Below are positions 34,325 to 42,218 of a stretch of 64,000 bases of DNA, in pieces. A model generated the notes under the pieces. It was not told where the DNA came from and searched no databases. It saw only the letters and a program-made list of their open reading frames with translations. Both the position numbers and the translations under genes were made by a program. Source of the DNA: Bog-950 sp046329495 (GTDB taxonomy: Bacteria > Bacteroidota > Bacteroidia > Chitinophagales > LD1); NCBI GenBank assembly GCA_046329495.1, contig JAXLUO010000013.1, forward strand, positions 39,883 to 103,882. The letters are read 5' to 3'. The number at the start of each line of letters is the position of its first letter. Position 1 is the stretch's first letter.

Positions 34325-36034
34325 ATGCAAAAGTCAATTTCTGCTTTACTGGTACTGCTGGTGGTGCTTGTTTTTTCTTCCTGCAACACCAAACAATCAG
34401 CCGATGCTTTATTTTACAATGGCACCATCTATACAGTGGATAGTGCCTTTACCAAGCCAACCGCCCTGGTAATTAAGGATGGTAAAGTGCTGTTTACCGG
34501 TACGGAAGCAGAAGCCCGTAAAAACTATGAAGCAAAGCAGAATATCGATCTGCAAGGCAAGTTCCTTTATCCCGGTTTTATTGATGCACATTGTCATTTT
34601 TATGGCTATGCTGTAGATCTTGTTAAGGCTGACCTTACAGGTACCAGCAGTTGGCAGCAGGCGCTTGAAAAATTGCAGCAACATGCGGCAGTACATCCCG
34701 ATGGTTGGTTGCTGGGCCGTGGTTGGGACCAAAACGATTGGCCGCAAAAAGAATTCCCTACCCGCAAAGAGTTGGATCGTTTATTCCCTGACCGTCCGGT
34801 ATTTGTTATGCGTATTGATGGACATGCAGCCATAGCCAATAAAACGGCCTTGAAATTGGCGGGCATTACAGCTAACACACGCGTCTCCGGTGGTGAAATA
34901 AAAATGGATTTTGTGCCGGGTGGAGAAATGGATTGGTTGGAACCTGAGGTGCAAAAGGAAATAAAACACATGGGTTATCCGCCTGCTGTGCCTACCGGTT
35001 TGCTTTTGGATAATGCTATGGAACTGGTGCAGAAAATAATTCCACCTGTAAGCGATGATGAAGCAGCCAAATTGCTTGCGCAGGCTGAGCAAAATTGCTT
35101 CGCAGTAGGTTTAACTACCGTAAGCGATGCAGGGTTAATCAAGGAGAACATCTTTTTACTGGATACGCTGCAAAAGCAGGGCAAACTCAATATGCGTGTA
35201 TATGCCATGGCGGGCGATTCAACCCCAACTAAACAGTATTATTTAAACCACGGTCCCTATAAAACCGACAAGTTGCATGTATGCAGTTTTAAATACTATG
35301 CCGATGGTGCATTGGGTTCGCGTGGGGCATGCTTAAAGCAACCTTACAACGATGCAAAAACCAGTGGCCTATTGTTAAGTAGTGAAGAATATTTCCGTCA
35401 GGAGGCCGCTATTTGTTTACAATACGGTTTTCAGATGAACACCCATTGCATCGGCGATTCGGCGGTTGCGATGATGCTGAAAGTTTATGGTGAAGTGCTG
35501 AAAGGCAAAAACGACAAACGCTGGCGCATAGAACATTGCCAGGTTGTGGCACCCGAAGACTTCAACCTGTTTGGCCGTTTTTCAATAGTGCCTTCGGTAC
35601 AACCAACGCATGCTACCAGCGATATGTATTGGGCGGGTGATCGACTGGGTAGTGAGCGCCTGAAAGGTGCTTATGCTTACAAACAGTTAATGGAACAAAA
35701 TGGCTATGTAGCCAATGGTAGCGATTTTCCGGTGGAGGACATTAATCCGCTATTTGGATTTTATGCAGCCGTAACGCGAATGGATAAAAAAGGTTATCCC
35801 AAAGGAGGGTTTCAAAAAGAAAATGCTTTAACGCGTGAACAGGCTTTACGTGGTATGACCATTTGGGCTGCCAGGGCTAATTTTGAAGAAGGAGAGAAGG
35901 GAAGTTTAGAGCCGGGCAAATTCGCCGACTTTGTAATTACCGAGAGTGATTTAATGCAGGCTCCTGATTCAACACTTTATAGCATTAAGGTATTGCAAAC
36001 CTGGTTGGGCGGAAAAATGGTTTATGGAAACTAA
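34325..36034 (+). CDS. Amidohydrolase lipoprotein (YtcJ-like)
   Basis: The ATG at 34325 gives 569 residues beginning with a lipoprotein signal (MQKSISALLVLLVVLVFSSC, Cys20), so the enzyme is probably anchored in the envelope. The amidohydrolase metal motif PGFIDAHCHFYG (H89, H91) is present. Also typical of the YtcJ/Amidohydro_3 group are LGRGWDQNDWP, FKYYADGALGSRGA, MNTHCIGDSAV and NGSDFPVEDINPLFGFYAAV. The substrate is unknown (amide or carbamate hydrolysis). The 3' end overlaps the following GNAT gene by 11 bases, indicating an operon. Confidence 0.9.
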   Translation: MQKSISALLVLLVVLVFSSCNTKQSADALFYNGTIYTVDSAFTKPTALVIKDGKVLFTGTEAEARKNYEAKQNIDLQGKFLYPGFIDAHCHFYGYAVDLVKADLTGTSSWQQALEKLQQHAAVHPDGWLLGRGWDQNDWPQKEFPTRKELDRLFPDRPVFVMRIDGHAAIANKTALKLAGITANTRVSGGEIKMDFVPGGEMDWLEPEVQKEIKHMGYPPAVPTGLLLDNAMELVQKIIPPVSDDEAAKLLAQAEQNCFAVGLTTVSDAGLIKENIFLLDTLQKQGKLNMRVYAMAGDSTPTKQYYLNHGPYKTDKLHVCSFKYYADGALGSRGACLKQPYNDAKTSGLLLSSEEYFRQEAAICLQYGFQMNTHCIGDSAVAMMLKVYGEVLKGKNDKRWRIEHCQVVAPEDFNLFGRFSIVPSVQPTHATSDMYWAGDRLGSERLKGAYAYKQLMEQNGYVANGSDFPVEDINPLFGFYAAVTRMDKKGYPKGGFQKENALTREQALRGMTIWAARANFEEGEKGSLEPGKFADFVITESDLMQAPDSTLYSIKVLQTWLGGKMVYGN

Positions 36035-36515
36035 TAATCTCTATATAAGGCCTATCAGACCGGCAGATAATGCGGCTATTGAAGCGGTAATTAAAACGGT
36101 GTTGGAAGAGCACGGGGTCAACCGCCCCGGCACGGCCTATTATGATGACAGCCTGAAGAACATGTATCAATTTTATATGCAGCCGGGTAGCGTTTACTAT
36201 GTAGGCGAGTACAATGGTAAAGTTGTTGGCGGTGCAGGTGTGTATCCTACTATTGGCCTGCCGCAGGGCACTTGCGAATTTGTAAAGCTGTACATTTTGC
36301 CCGAAGGTCGCGGTAAAGGTTGGGGCAGGGCTTTTATTGAACAATGCGCGTTGTTTGCCACCGGTGCCGGCTATAAACAAGCTTATTTAGAGACTATGCC
36401 CGAGTTAGGAAAGGCCGTACACCTGTATCAAAAAATGGGTTTTCATTTATTGGATGGGCCTTTGGGTAACACAGGGCATTTCGCCTGTACCATCCGTATG
36501 TTAAAGTCGTTATAA
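36024..36515 (+). CDS. GNAT family N-acetyltransferase
   Basis: The 163-residue protein starts with LYIRPIRPADNAAIEAV, a typical GNAT opening. It carries the acetyl-CoA loop in LPEGRGKGWGRAFIEQCALF and ends with HLYQKMGFHLLDGPLGNTGHF. The set resembles the putative acetyltransferases that act on small molecules. It begins inside the amidohydrolase gene (11-base overlap), so the two are translationally coupled; a joint role in modifying the same metabolite is a guess. Confidence 0.9.
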   Translation: METNNLYIRPIRPADNAAIEAVIKTVLEEHGVNRPGTAYYDDSLKNMYQFYMQPGSVYYVGEYNGKVVGGAGVYPTIGLPQGTCEFVKLYILPEGRGKGWGRAFIEQCALFATGAGYKQAYLETMPELGKAVHLYQKMGFHLLDGPLGNTGHFACTIRMLKSL

Positions 36516-36583
36516 ACTGCATAGAAAGCCCGTTCACCCGATTTGTATAAAAAGGCCATCTTTATTTTTTAAAACAACAACTA

Positions 36584-37081
36584 ATGTCAACTACCCAAGC
36601 CAACCTTTTAGCCGATACCTACCAAATGGCCTACGACCTGGTACGTTTTTATACCTCCAACTTAAAGGATGTAGATCCTCATAAACAATGGGAGGTAAAC
36701 GGATATAAATTGAATAGTGTAGCCTGGATAAATGCCCACCTTTGCTGGAGCGAGGATTTTCTGTTGCTGAAAGCTACGGGTGGTAAGTCGAGCGAGGCTA
36801 CCTGGTTAGATCATTACCAGCTTGGCAGCGATGGTACGATGCACGAGCCGGAGGTAGATATGAAAACCATACTGGCCGACCGCAAAATTATTCACGATGC
36901 TTGTATGGCGCATATCCGTTCACTGAGCGATGAGGACCTGGCAAAGCCCAATCCTGTTGGTCTGGCCTTCGGTCCGCAGAACAGCATTAAAACAATGATT
37001 CAGCATGCCATCCGCCACGAAGGTACACATGCCGGTCAGTTAGGCTGGCTGTGTAAAATCAATGGTTCAAAAACGATTTAA
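36584..37081 (+). CDS. DinB-like family protein
   Basis: The 165-residue protein shows the DinB four-helix layout: the first metal histidine region NSVAWINAHLCWSEDFLLL near residues 45-65 and the C-terminal pair in MIQHAIRHEGTHAGQLGWL. It is the second DinB-like protein of the window and is not closely similar to the one at 11.1 kb. Probably metal-binding; substrate unknown. The DUF885 gene starts 18 bases downstream. Confidence 0.85.
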   Translation: MSTTQANLLADTYQMAYDLVRFYTSNLKDVDPHKQWEVNGYKLNSVAWINAHLCWSEDFLLLKATGGKSSEATWLDHYQLGSDGTMHEPEVDMKTILADRKIIHDACMAHIRSLSDEDLAKPNPVGLAFGPQNSIKTMIQHAIRHEGTHAGQLGWLCKINGSKTI

Positions 37082-37099
37082 TTCCTGCTATTAACCTGT

Positions 37100-38920
37100 A
37101 TGAAAAAAGTAGTTCTATTAATGCTGCCCATTGTATTGGCAGGCTGTTACCGCAACCACATGAAACAACAATATACCGCAGAGCAAATTGCTGCAGAGTC
37201 GAAAAGGGTAAATGAGTTTTTGGATAGAAAGTTTGATGAAGCTGTTGACCGCAATCCTGAAGAAGCATCCTCGCTGGGTTTAAAAACCGGTTACGATAGC
37301 TGGAGCGACCGAAGTGATGAGCATTCAGATAAAGAATTGGCCATTGCCAAAGCAAATGTAGATTCCCTAAACGGGTTCAACCTGGATGCGCTGGATGAGC
37401 AAACAGCTTTAAGTGTGCGTATGTATAAGGAAGATGTGCAGCGATGGGAAGCAGGGAATAAGTGGCGTCACTATGGTTATACTATTAATGAGCAGGAAGG
37501 TGTGCACACCGGCCTGCCGGCATTCTTAATCAATGTGCACCGCATCGATTCGGTTTCTGATGCAAAGGCCTATATCTCGCGCCTGCAAAAAATGGGTGAT
37601 GTAATGGATCAAACCATTACGGACCTTAAAAAGAGCGAAGCATTAGGCATATTTCCTCCGCACTTTACCTTTCAACCGGTTACAGATGATTTGAAGAATT
37701 TCATCGCCGGTTGCAGCAGCAACAGCACTGATAATATTTTATTGGATGATTTTAAAGGGAAGGTGGCGCAATTGAGTTTACCGGGTGGCGAACAGCAGGC
37801 TTTGTATGATTCCGCTGCTGCGGCTATTAAAACCCAGGTGAAGGATGGTTATCAAAGACTGCTTGATTATTGGACACAATTGGAAGCCAAAGCCGCTGCT
37901 AAAGGCGATAAAGGTGTTTGGAGCCTGCCCGAAGGCGATGCCTTTTATACTCACGAATTGCAATGGCACACTACAACCAAGCTTACGCCGGATGAAGTTT
38001 ACAATATAGGTGTTAGCGAAGTGGCCCGTATACAAAATGAAATGCGCGGTATTATGAAGCAGGTGAATTTTAAAAGCGATTCGCTGCTGGAGTTTTTTGA
38101 ATTTGTGCGCACCGATAAGCAGTTTAAATACAGCAATGATGCGAAAGGCAAAAAGGAATTACTGGACGATGCTAACCGCTATATTGATAGCATGCGTGTG
38201 AAACTGCCGGAACTTTTCGGTACCTTGCCTAAAGCCGCTTTGGTTGTAAAACAGGTAGAGGCTTTCCGTGAGAAAAGCGCGGGTGGTGCCTTTTATGAAG
38301 ATCCGGCTGAGGATGGTTCCCGTCCGGGCCGTTATTATGTAAACACCTACAACATGGACGATGAGCCTAAATACCAAATGGAAGCTTTGGCATACCACGA
38401 AGCTATTCCGGGTCATCACATGCAAATTGCCATTGCGCAGGAATTAAAGAGCATCCCTAAGTTCCGCCGCCACGAATTCTTCACCTCTTACATAGAAGGC
38501 TGGGCACTGTATGCCGAAGCTTTAGGTAAAGAAGTTGGCAAGTACGAAGATCCGTATTCCGATTTCGGACGCTTATCCATGGAAATTTTCCGTGCCGCCC
38601 GTTTAGTGGTAGACGTGGGTATACATTACAAACACTGGACCCGCGAACAGGCTGTAGATTACTTTGTAAAAAACACAGCCAATGCGCGCGGCGATATTGA
38701 GAAGGAGATCAACCGCTATTTCCTGTGGCCGGGTCAGGCTACCGGCTACAAAATAGGTATGCTTAAAATTCAGGAGCTGCGCGAAAAGGCTAAAAAAGCA
38801 TTGGGTCCAAAATTCGATATCAAGCAGTTTCACGATGTGGTGTTGACCAACGGCGCTGTTTCGCTTACCATACTGGAAGAATTGGTCGATAAATGGATTG
38901 AAAAAGCCGGTAAACAATAG
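37100..38920 (+). CDS. DUF885 family metallopeptidase-like lipoprotein
   Basis: The 606-residue protein has a lipoprotein signal (MKKVVLLMLPIVLAGC, Cys16). The diagnostic DUF885 motif YHEAIPGHHMQIAIAQEL gives candidate metal ligands H433 and H440 with catalytic-type E434, and FTSYIEGWALYAEALGKEVG follows. Related proteins are annotated as putative M3-like peptidases. The zinc-peptidase activity is inferred from motif and family. Adjacent genes point to a unit starting at the amidohydrolase (gaps of 68 and 18 bases). Confidence 0.88.
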   Translation: MKKVVLLMLPIVLAGCYRNHMKQQYTAEQIAAESKRVNEFLDRKFDEAVDRNPEEASSLGLKTGYDSWSDRSDEHSDKELAIAKANVDSLNGFNLDALDEQTALSVRMYKEDVQRWEAGNKWRHYGYTINEQEGVHTGLPAFLINVHRIDSVSDAKAYISRLQKMGDVMDQTITDLKKSEALGIFPPHFTFQPVTDDLKNFIAGCSSNSTDNILLDDFKGKVAQLSLPGGEQQALYDSAAAAIKTQVKDGYQRLLDYWTQLEAKAAAKGDKGVWSLPEGDAFYTHELQWHTTTKLTPDEVYNIGVSEVARIQNEMRGIMKQVNFKSDSLLEFFEFVRTDKQFKYSNDAKGKKELLDDANRYIDSMRVKLPELFGTLPKAALVVKQVEAFREKSAGGAFYEDPAEDGSRPGRYYVNTYNMDDEPKYQMEALAYHEAIPGHHMQIAIAQELKSIPKFRRHEFFTSYIEGWALYAEALGKEVGKYEDPYSDFGRLSMEIFRAARLVVDVGIHYKHWTREQAVDYFVKNTANARGDIEKEINRYFLWPGQATGYKIGMLKIQELREKAKKALGPKFDIKQFHDVVLTNGAVSLTILEELVDKWIEKAGKQ

Positions 38921-38967
38921 AATTAACATTTGTGCACTTTGCGAAAGGTGCCGGCTTAAATAACAAG

Positions 38968-38975
38968 TATCTTTG
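38968..38975 (+). promoter_or_regulatory. -7 promoter element of thyA
   Basis: TATCTTTG is an exact TAnnTTTG match and ends seven bases before the preferred thyA start at 38983, implying a very short leader. A TTTG lies 26 bases upstream, slightly far for a -33 element. The alternative upstream start at 38932 would precede this element. Confidence 0.5.
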
Positions 38976-38982
38976 TGCCTTT

Positions 38983-39864
38983 ATGAAGCAATACCATCAA
39001 CTACTGCAACACATTTTAGATAACGGTGTTTGGAAGGACGACCGCACCGGCGTAGGAACGTATAGCGTATTTGGCCACCAGATGCGCTTTAACCTGCAGG
39101 AAGGTTTTCCACTGTTAACCACTAAAAAAGTGCACACCAAATCCATTATCTACGAATTGTTGTGGTTCCTGATGGGCGATTCCAATATCCAATACCTGTG
39201 TAAAAACGGGGTGCGTATTTGGGACGACTGGCCTTATGAAAAATACCGCAAGAGTGCGGAGTTTGGGGGTGAGGATATTAAACAGTTTGCCCAGCGCATT
39301 GCTACCGATGAGGTTTTTGCCAAACAATGGGGCGAATTGGGCCCTGTTTACGGTTATCAATGGCGCAGTTGGCCTGCACCGGATGGACGTGCTATTGACC
39401 AGATTACGCAGTTAATTGAGCAGATAAGAAAGAACCCGCATAGCCGTCGTTTGATCGTTAGTGCGTGGAATGTGCCCTATATCGAAAGCATGGCTTTGCC
39501 GCCCTGCCATACCATGTTTCAGTTTTATGTTAGCGAAGGCAAACTGAGTTGCCAGCTTTACCAGCGTAGTGCCGATGTGTTTTTAGGGGTTCCTTTCAAC
39601 ATAGCCTCATATGCCTTGTTATCCATGATGGTGGCCCAGGTAACCGGGCTTGGTTTGGGCGACTTTGTGCATACTTTCGGCGATGTACACCTGTATTCGA
39701 ACCATGTGGAGCAGGCCAAATTGCAGCTAAGCCGCGATTTTCGCCCGTTGCCTAAAATGACCCTGAATCCGGAAGTTAAGAGCATTTTCGACTTCCAATA
39801 CAGCGATTTTACCCTTTCCGACTACAATCCGCACCCTCATATTGCGGCGGAAGTAGCCGTTTAG
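38983..39864 (+). CDS. thyA: Thymidylate synthase
   Basis: ThyA methylates dUMP to dTMP using methylenetetrahydrofolate. From the ATG at 38983 the protein has 293 residues. The family core is intact: DRTGVGTYSVFGHQMRFNL near the N-terminus, catalytic Cys175 in ALPPCHTMFQF, QRSADVFLGVPFNIASYALL for dUMP binding, and HLYSNHVEQAKLQL. It is longer than E. coli ThyA (264) because of an insertion around residues 85-115. No dihydrofolate reductase gene is adjacent. Confidence 0.97.
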   Translation: MKQYHQLLQHILDNGVWKDDRTGVGTYSVFGHQMRFNLQEGFPLLTTKKVHTKSIIYELLWFLMGDSNIQYLCKNGVRIWDDWPYEKYRKSAEFGGEDIKQFAQRIATDEVFAKQWGELGPVYGYQWRSWPAPDGRAIDQITQLIEQIRKNPHSRRLIVSAWNVPYIESMALPPCHTMFQFYVSEGKLSCQLYQRSADVFLGVPFNIASYALLSMMVAQVTGLGLGDFVHTFGDVHLYSNHVEQAKLQLSRDFRPLPKMTLNPEVKSIFDFQYSDFTLSDYNPHPHIAAEVAV

Positions 39865-39916
39865 GGAAGATTTCAGGGGTTTTACGGTTTAGGCTTCATT
39901 ATTTCAGCATAAATCA

Positions 39917-39924
39917 TACATTTG
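39917..39924 (+). promoter_or_regulatory. -7 promoter element of tRNA-Leu
   Basis: TACATTTG matches TAnnTTTG and ends 34 bases before the mature 5' end of the tRNA, a reasonable distance for a short 5' leader. Confidence 0.5.
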
Positions 39925-39958
39925 CACTCCCTTTTTGAAAAAGGGCCTGTATTTATCC

Positions 39959-40042
39959 GCGGGTGTGGTGAAATGGCAGACATACTTGACTTAGGATCAA
40001 GCGCCGCGAGGCATGGGGGTTCGAGTCCCTCCACCCGCACCA
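39959..40042 (+). tRNA. tRNA-Leu (anticodon UAG)
   Basis: The 84-base gene folds as a type II tRNA. Acceptor arm GCGGGTG pairs with CACCCGC, followed by A and an encoded CCA end. The anticodon stem TTGA/TCAA encloses CTTAGGA with anticodon TAG, which reads leucine CUA codons (and others by wobble). A variable arm is present as expected for leucine, and the T arm contains GGTTCGAGTCC. Confidence 0.96.
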
Positions 40043-40142
40043 ACTTTAGTTAAAACCTACGAAAAAGGAAGCGTGCATAGCGCTTCCGTTTTCGTAAAAT
40101 GAAGGCACTACAATTTCTGGCAATTTCTAAATATTCTATACA

Positions 40143-41513
40143 ATGACCATTACGCAGGAAAAAATTGACAACCTGGTTTCCAGCATTAAAATCAACCTGA
40201 AGAAAGAAGACTACGAACCAAAGGTAAAAGCCGAAATAAAGAAGTTGGCTAAGGCGGTTCAAATTAAAGGTTTCCGCCCCGGCATGGTACCCGTTGACGT
40301 AGTGAAGCGTATGTATGGCAACAGCGTATTGGCTGAAGAATTGAACAAGGTTTTAAACGACGAGGTTTACAAATATATTAACGATAACAAACTGGATATC
40401 ATCGCCTCTCCGATCCCTCAAAACGGTCAGCGTTTGGATGTAGATATCAACCGTTTGGAAGATATAGACTTTACCTACGAACTGGGCCATGCTCCTGAAA
40501 TTGACCTGAGCTACCTGGATCAAAGCCCTTCTTTCACCAAATACAAGCTGATTGTAGAAGACAGCATGATTGATGAAGAAGTAATGCGTATCCGTAAGCG
40601 TTTCAGCACCTACGAATACCCTGATAACGTGGAAGAGAACGACATCCTGACTGTGTCTATCGAAGAACTGGATGCCGATGGCAACCTGAAACCGGGAGGT
40701 GTAAGCACCGTTTCATCGTTGATGGTTGATCAGTTAAAGCCGGAAGTAAAAGGCCAGTTTACTGCGCTGAAGAAAACTGAGAGCGTAGTAGCCAATGTGT
40801 TCGATCTTATGGATCGCGACCGCGAAGGTGTTGCCAAGAACATTCTGAACATGAATGACCTGAGCAAGCTTGACGAAGTAGGAAACAGCTTCCGCATTAC
40901 GCTGAACAACATCACCCGCTCTAAGCCGGCTGAAATAAATGAGGAATTCTTCCAGAAAGTATATGGCGAAAACGGCCCTAAAACCGAAGCTGATATGCGC
41001 GAGTTTATCAAGCAAGATCTGGAAGCTTACTTTGATGGCCAAACCGATAGCTACCTGGTAAACGATCTTTACAAAGGTATCATGGAAAAAGTAGAGTTTC
41101 CTCTGCCTGATGAGTTCCTGAAGCGTTGGATTGATATGACCAACGAAAAGCCAATTAGTCAGGAAGAGATCGAACGCGATTATCCGCAGTTTGCCAAGTC
41201 ATTACGTTGGAGCTTAATTCAGCGTAAGGTGGTAAAAGAGCAAAACCTGGATATTACCGAAGAAGAAGTAACCAACCGCGTTCGTGCTAATGTTATTCAA
41301 CAGCTTTACGGCTACGGCCTAAAAGGTATTGGTGAAGAATGGGTAGAGCAATTTGTGCAAAAGCAAATGGCCGATAAAAAGGTTATCTCTCAAACCCGCG
41401 AACAGTTGATTGAAGATAAAGTGCTGGCCTTTATTAAAGCCAAAGTAAAATTGGTTGACACACCAATCTCCTTCAACGACTTTAAAGCCAAAGTTGAAAC
41501 ACCTGAAGCTTAA
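40143..41513 (+). CDS. tig: Trigger factor
   Basis: Trigger factor is the ribosome-bound chaperone that receives nascent chains. The 456-residue protein shows the N-terminal ribosome-binding domain with the signature region VQIKGFRPGMVPVDVVKRMYG (residues about 39-59; the usual form is GFRxGKxP) and the long helical C-terminal arms from about residue 250. The middle prolyl-isomerase domain is divergent and hard to see, as is common in Bacteroidota. It follows the tRNA by 100 bases and ends in a strong terminator. clpP and clpX lie 6 kb away rather than adjacent. Confidence 0.93.
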   Translation: MTITQEKIDNLVSSIKINLKKEDYEPKVKAEIKKLAKAVQIKGFRPGMVPVDVVKRMYGNSVLAEELNKVLNDEVYKYINDNKLDIIASPIPQNGQRLDVDINRLEDIDFTYELGHAPEIDLSYLDQSPSFTKYKLIVEDSMIDEEVMRIRKRFSTYEYPDNVEENDILTVSIEELDADGNLKPGGVSTVSSLMVDQLKPEVKGQFTALKKTESVVANVFDLMDRDREGVAKNILNMNDLSKLDEVGNSFRITLNNITRSKPAEINEEFFQKVYGENGPKTEADMREFIKQDLEAYFDGQTDSYLVNDLYKGIMEKVEFPLPDEFLKRWIDMTNEKPISQEEIERDYPQFAKSLRWSLIQRKVVKEQNLDITEEEVTNRVRANVIQQLYGYGLKGIGEEWVEQFVQKQMADKKVISQTREQLIEDKVLAFIKAKVKLVDTPISFNDFKAKVETPEA

Positions 41514-41529
41514 TTTATAATTACTATAG

Positions 41530-41566
41530 AAGGCCTGCTACCGTGTATGCAGGCCTTTTTTATTTT
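41530..41566 (+). terminator. Rho-independent terminator after tig
   Basis: AAGGCCTGC at 41530-41538 pairs with GCAGGCCTT at 41549-41557 over a 10-base loop, followed by a T run that overlaps the last codons of the convergent GNAT gene. Confidence 0.9.
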
Positions 41567-42126
41567 TCGTCCTTCCACCATGCTTTTAGCAGCGAGTAAA
41601 TTGCAGTATCTGTAAAGCGTCCGTTATGGAACTCATTCTCAGTAAAAAGTGCTTCACGTTTAAAGTGGTTGCGCTCCAATAGTTTTATTGAGGCTTGATT
41701 CTCAGGGTTCACTACTGCTTCTAAACTATGCAGGCCAATTACCTCAAATGCATAGTTTACCACGGCTTGCATACTATGGTGCACATAGCCTTTGCCGTGG
41801 TATTCGGTAAGCAATTCGTAGCCTATTTCTGCGCGTTGGTTAATGGTAGAAATATTCCACAAACAAAACGTACCGATGAGTTGGTCTTTTTCCGGTAAGG
41901 TTATGGCCCAATACAAACATTCATTGCGTGTTATAGCTCCATTAATTCGTTCTATAAAAGCCGCCGCCTCGCTTTCATGTGTGTTTAATGCTCGGTGTAT
42001 ATACTTTGAGAGTTCGGGTCTGCTGCGCAGTTGAAAAATACCCTGTATGTCGCCGGTATTTAATTGCCGAAGCAACACCGGACCTGCGTGTAGCATGGGG
42101 AAGGGGGTAAACTGTAACTGCATCAT
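41560..42126 (-). CDS. GNAT N-acetyltransferase, RimJ/RimL-like
   Basis: The 188-residue protein fits the ribosomal-protein acetyltransferase type of GNAT: VLLRQLNTGDIQGIFQLRS, WAITLPEKDQLIGTFCLW, AEIGYELLTEYHGKGYVHHSMQ with the acetyl-CoA loop, and the hallmark ENQASIKLLERNHFKRE. The actual target is unknown. Two consecutive ATG codons open the frame. It is convergent with tig and shares the terminator region. Confidence 0.92.
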   Translation of the reverse strand: MMQLQFTPFPMLHAGPVLLRQLNTGDIQGIFQLRSRPELSKYIHRALNTHESEAAAFIERINGAITRNECLYWAITLPEKDQLIGTFCLWNISTINQRAEIGYELLTEYHGKGYVHHSMQAVVNYAFEVIGLHSLEAVVNPENQASIKLLERNHFKREALFTENEFHNGRFTDTAIYSLLKAWWKDEK

Positions 42127-42164
42127 TTCATGAAGGTAAGGCTTTCGATGCCGGTTAAAAACAA

Positions 42165-42197
42165 AAAAGCGCAGTCCGTTTAAAGAACTGCGCTTTA
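42165..42197 (-). terminator. Terminator after the SprB-repeat gene
   Basis: AAAGCGCAGT and ACTGCGCTTT form a perfect 10-base-pair stem with a 12-base loop. On the minus strand a T run follows, so it ends the transcript of the 42219-45128 gene. Confidence 0.88.
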
Positions 42198-42218
42198 AAA
42201 ATTTTGTGGTATTAATTA

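Noticed and set aside
34132..34392. Minus-strand frame of 86 codons over the inverted repeats
   Set aside because: No initiation context, no family match by eye, and it overlaps the signal peptide region of the amidohydrolase on the other strand. Probably an artefact of the palindromes.
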